From positions 1 through 8,113 of the forward strand of contig JADLKP010000098.1 of the NCBI GenBank assembly GCA_016838945.1: 8,113 bases of DNA, in the 5' to 3' direction. Of this stretch, positions 6,066-8,113 are shown in pieces. A model generated the notes under the pieces. That model saw only the letters and a program-made list of their open reading frames with translations. It did no database searches and was not told the origin of the DNA. A program made the position numbers and the translations under genes. Each line of letters begins with the position of its first letter. The stretch's first letter is position 1. This DNA is from Methanobrevibacter sp. GTDB taxonomy: Archaea > Methanobacteriota > Methanobacteria > Methanobacteriales > Methanobacteriaceae.

Positions 6066-6097
6066 AGTTTATATTATATTAAACATTAATATAAACT
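6066..6097 (+). promoter_or_regulatory. Perfect 11-bp inverted repeat over the promoter of the 122-residue gene
   Basis: AGTTTATATTA (6066-6076) and TAATATAAACT (6087-6097) are exact reverse complements separated by 10 bp, which places equivalent bases 21 bp apart, two helical turns. Each arm holds a TATA-like string (TTTATATTA, TAATATAAA), 50-80 bases before GTG 6147, so a bound dimer would cover the core promoter. It is therefore both the probable promoter and a candidate operator. Confidence 0.55.
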
Positions 6098-6146
6098 AAA
6101 TACAAATAATTGAAATTTAATTTACAAAAATTATGGAGGGACTAAC

Positions 6147-6515
6147 GTGGAAAATAGAGAAGACTGTGTTATATTCAAGCAGGAATACGGTAATGAATTA
6201 TTAGTCAATCAATCTTATGTAAGAATCAGATCAAAAGAAGACAATATGATGTCCTTTAACCTTAGAGTTCCTAAAGAACAAATCAACGATATTGAAGCAT
6301 ACTTTAAAGGATTTAAGATTCCAGAACCAATCTTAATCGATATTGCATGTACTGGAAATATCCACTGTTACTTTAAAGGAATTTCACCAATAATCGAAAA
6401 GCCTGATTACTCATTTTTATCAGTCACTGTTCAGGAATTAAAACAGGAGATTGTTGATGAAGAACAGGAAATTGGTGTAGCAGCTCACGAATGTGTTGGC
6501 TGCGGTTTACACTAA
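6147..6515 (+). CDS. Unrecognised 122-residue protein with a Cys/His tail
   Basis: I do not recognise this family. The start is GTG 6147, set by the strong ribosome site GGAGGG (6135-6140) six bases upstream; no in-frame ATG competes. The protein has no signal peptide or membrane segment. Residues about 18-95 alternate beta-like and charged stretches (for example SYVRIRS at 23-29 and PILIDIACTG at 61-70). Cysteines are at 7, 68, 74, 116 and 119. The last nine residues are H114-E-C116-V-G-C119-G-L-H122, an HxCx2Cx2H pattern that could bind zinc or another metal, preceded by an acidic segment (QEIVDEEQEIG at 100-110). It is transcribed divergently from the HTH-cupin gene and has its own promoter-like inverted repeat. 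It ends just before a 34-bp repeat shared with vorA. Codon use looks like its neighbours, with no sign of recent transfer. Confidence 0.8.
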   Translation: MENREDCVIFKQEYGNELLVNQSYVRIRSKEDNMMSFNLRVPKEQINDIEAYFKGFKIPEPILIDIACTGNIHCYFKGISPIIEKPDYSFLSVTVQELKQEIVDEEQEIGVAAHECVGCGLH

Positions 6516-6526
6516 CAAACTTAAAA

Positions 6527-6560
6527 CAAACTTTTATAAAAAGTTTGATCAAAACTTTTT
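6527..6560 (+). repeat. 34-bp element shared with the vorA 3' region
   Basis: This is the reverse complement of 187-220 with 33 of 34 positions identical (the one difference is T6537 versus G on the vor strand). It begins 11 bases after the stop codon at 6515. It can form either AAACTTTT (6528-6535) with AAAAGTTT (6539-6546), or AAAAAGTTT (6538-6546) with AAACTTTTT (6552-6560); these two hairpins exclude each other. In both places the same strand is read by the upstream gene, which suggests a 3'-end role. Confidence 0.7.
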
Positions 6561-6570
6561 TTTCTTTTTT
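6538..6570 (+). terminator. Hairpin plus T-tract terminator of the 122-residue gene
   Basis: A 9-bp A/T-rich stem (6538-6546 with 6552-6560, loop GATCA) runs directly into T8 (6556-6563), C and T6 (6565-6570). The layout resembles an intrinsic terminator, but in archaea the T-tract alone may be enough. A second similar T-rich stretch follows (6598-6637). Confidence 0.6.
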
Positions 6571-6655
6571 GCTTAAATAAATTTTAAAACTTATTTTCTT
6601 TTTTTCTTTAAATAAACTTTTTTTATTTAATTTTTTTATTTCTTTATCTCATTTT

Positions 6656-6684
6656 AAACAAAACAAAAATCTATTTTTAAAAAA
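6656..6684 (-). terminator. T-rich end of the MATE transporter transcript
   Basis: On the minus strand the MATE stop codon is followed within four bases by T6 (A6 at 6679-6684 on the plus strand) and then by further T-runs of five and four (6666-6669 and nearby). This fits a U-tract terminator in a convergent spacer. Confidence 0.4.
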
Positions 6685-6687
6685 TAC

Positions 6688-8070
6688 TTAAACACCATCG
6701 TTTTTAGAACTTTCAACTTCTTTTCTGAATTTCTTCTCATATATTACAATGCATATGAAACCAATGAAACAACCTAAAATCATACCCACTATTGCACCGA
6801 AATAAACTCCAAATATCCCCCAATTGAATGATATTCCAAATATGTAAGCAAGTCCAACACTTAGGATTATTTCCCTGAGAAGTGTAAGGACCAATGACTT
6901 GAATCCGGAACCTACACCCTGATAAACATAAACTGCAGTGGCACCAAATGGAACAAATAGGTTATAAAAGACCATTATCCTCAATACTTCAGCTGTTCTT
7001 GCTATCATTTCAGGATTTCCGGAAATGAAATTAAATGCATGGGATATCGGATAGGCAAAGATAAAGAATATCGCACAAATGAAGGCTGTGATTGTCAAAC
7101 TAAGCAAAGTGGAATAATTCAAGGTTATTCTGAAATTCTGAATGTTTCTAGCACCATAAGCAACCCCTGAAACGGTTATTGTAGAGATTCCAATCCCCAT
7201 ACATGGCAGAAATGCAATTGATACAAATCTCCAGACAACTGTAAAGATAGCAACTTCCATAGTTCCTGCAGTCATCATGATGAGGAAATTAAAGCAAATT
7301 CCAACTATTGAATAGATCACCTCTTCACAGCTTGCAGGCAATCCAACCCATAGAATATCCTTATAAATCTCCAATTTCCCATGATAATTCTTAAAGCTTA
7401 ATTTTAAGAAGGTATCCCTTTTAATCAGATACCAATATAACATAAGCAAAAGGTTTGCAAGTGAGGACAATACTGTAGCGAGAGCAGCTCCCTTAATTCC
7501 CCAATTGAAATAGTAAATGAAGATAGGGTCAATTATCAGATTTATCACTGCATTTAAAACCAAAGGCCATGTCGCCCTTTTGATATCTCCTTCAGCCCTA
7601 AAGAGACTTGAAACAATAGCTGGAAAAAGAATGATGCTGCTTGAAATGAATATTATGAACCCATAATCCATTGCATAATCAAGTACAGAACCTGCACCAA
7701 ATAGAAGGAGCATATCCTTTAAAAAGAAGATTCCCAAAATCATGAGAACAATTGAAATGATTATTCCAAGTATCATACTGTGCATTGCGGCATTGTTTGC
7801 ATCATCATATCGCTCTGCACCTATATGCCTTGATATCAATGAATTGGCACCAGCTCCAATACCAACTCCAAAACCCATGATTACAAGGAATAATGGGGAG
7901 ATAAAACCTAAAGCTGCAAGAGGGCCTGCTCCAAGACCAGCAACCCACATGCTGTCAATAAGGTTATTTGCGAACATTAAAAGCATGGATAAAATAGTGG
8001 GATAAGCCAATCTCTTAATGGCTTTCTTTGGATCTCCAATTATCGCTTCAATGTTTTCATTCAATTGCAT
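6688..8070 (-). CDS. MATE-family multidrug/organic cation exporter
   Basis: This is a cytoplasmic-membrane antiporter of 460 residues, the family length, with about twelve hydrophobic segments in two halves (roughly residues 22-220 and 238-444). Recognisable MATE features are the first helix with N35, N36 and D39 before SMWVAGLG, GIGAGANSLISRHIGAERYDDA near 70-91 (broadly), FRAEGD (157-162) and INLIIDPIFIYYFNWGIKGA (176-195). D39 corresponds to the helix-1 Asp important for cation coupling in archaeal relatives. The C-terminus is short and charged. The frame is open to GTG 8079, but I choose ATG 8070; neither has a strong ribosome site, so the start is uncertain by three residues. It is convergent with the 122-residue gene and probably transcribed alone. 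The substrate cannot be told from sequence. Confidence 0.85.
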   Translation of the reverse strand: MQLNENIEAIIGDPKKAIKRLAYPTILSMLLMFANNLIDSMWVAGLGAGPLAALGFISPLFLVIMGFGVGIGAGANSLISRHIGAERYDDANNAAMHSMILGIIISIVLMILGIFFLKDMLLLFGAGSVLDYAMDYGFIIFISSSIILFPAIVSSLFRAEGDIKRATWPLVLNAVINLIIDPIFIYYFNWGIKGAALATVLSSLANLLLMLYWYLIKRDTFLKLSFKNYHGKLEIYKDILWVGLPASCEEVIYSIVGICFNFLIMMTAGTMEVAIFTVVWRFVSIAFLPCMGIGISTITVSGVAYGARNIQNFRITLNYSTLLSLTITAFICAIFFIFAYPISHAFNFISGNPEMIARTAEVLRIMVFYNLFVPFGATAVYVYQGVGSGFKSLVLTLLREIILSVGLAYIFGISFNWGIFGVYFGAIVGMILGCFIGFICIVIYEKKFRKEVESSKNDGV

Positions 8071-8085
8071 AATAAACACTTTAGA

Positions 8086-8095
8086 TATTATAAAA
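8086..8095 (-). promoter_or_regulatory. TATA-like box near the MATE start
   Basis: The minus strand reads TTTTATAATA ending 15 bases before ATG 8070. This is close for a TATA box, implying either a near-leaderless message or a true promoter further right, beyond the window edge. The last 18 bases of the window are A/T only. Confidence 0.2.
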
Positions 8096-8113
8096 ATAAA
8101 AAATAAAAAGTTA

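Noticed and set aside
6571..6687. Imperfect repeat of CTTTTTT-CTT-AAATAAA around 6564-6585 and 6598-6620
   Set aside because: It is low-complexity T-rich DNA expected between convergent genes; it is explained as termination sequence.

Overview
The window is very AT-rich, with compact genes, strong purine Shine-Dalgarno sites (AAGGAGGTGA before vorA), A/T-only intergenic DNA and T-tract gene ends. The fused beta-gamma VorA subunit and the general gene content point to a methanogenic archaeon of the Methanobacteriales, most likely Methanobrevibacter from a gut or rumen. This assignment rests on protein recognition and composition, not on a database search.

Layout: 1-209 is non-coding and holds a T-tract terminator and a composite inverted/direct repeat. 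210-3146 (minus strand) is the three-gene operon vorC-vorB-vorA, a 2-oxoacid:ferredoxin oxidoreductase most like ketoisovalerate oxidoreductase (Vor). 3147-3350 is a spacer with a candidate vor promoter and the end of the next gene. 3351-5021 (minus) is an AMP-forming acyl-CoA synthetase of the medium/branched-chain type. 5152-5703 (minus) is an HTH-cupin regulator, separated from the synthetase by 130 bp without an obvious T-tract. 5704-6146 is a 443-bp divergent intergenic region full of short exact repeats and holding a possible 20-codon ORF. 6147-6515 (plus) is a small unrecognised protein with a Cys/His tail. 6516-6687 is a convergent, T-rich termination zone. 6688-8070 (minus) is a MATE-family transporter.

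How the genes may work together (inference): the synthetase would activate a branched-chain or other short/medium-chain acid to its CoA ester, and Vor, running reductively with ferredoxin, would carboxylate the acyl-CoA to a 2-oxoacid that is transaminated to valine, leucine or isoleucine. The HTH-cupin protein is well placed to sense the acid or its CoA ester. Uptake of such acids, including 2-methylbutyrate, is established physiology for some rumen Methanobrevibacter. The 122-residue protein and the MATE transporter have no evident link to this pathway.

The most unusual DNA signals are a 34-bp element (33/34 identical) that follows two unrelated genes in the same sense relative to transcription, a GC-rich hairpin with a possible tandem G-A core inside the AT-rich repeat behind vorA, three head-to-tail 17-bp repeats in front of the regulator, and a perfect 11-bp inverted repeat over the likely promoter of the 122-residue gene. 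I saw no CRISPR array, tRNA, rRNA, transposase or clear defence system.
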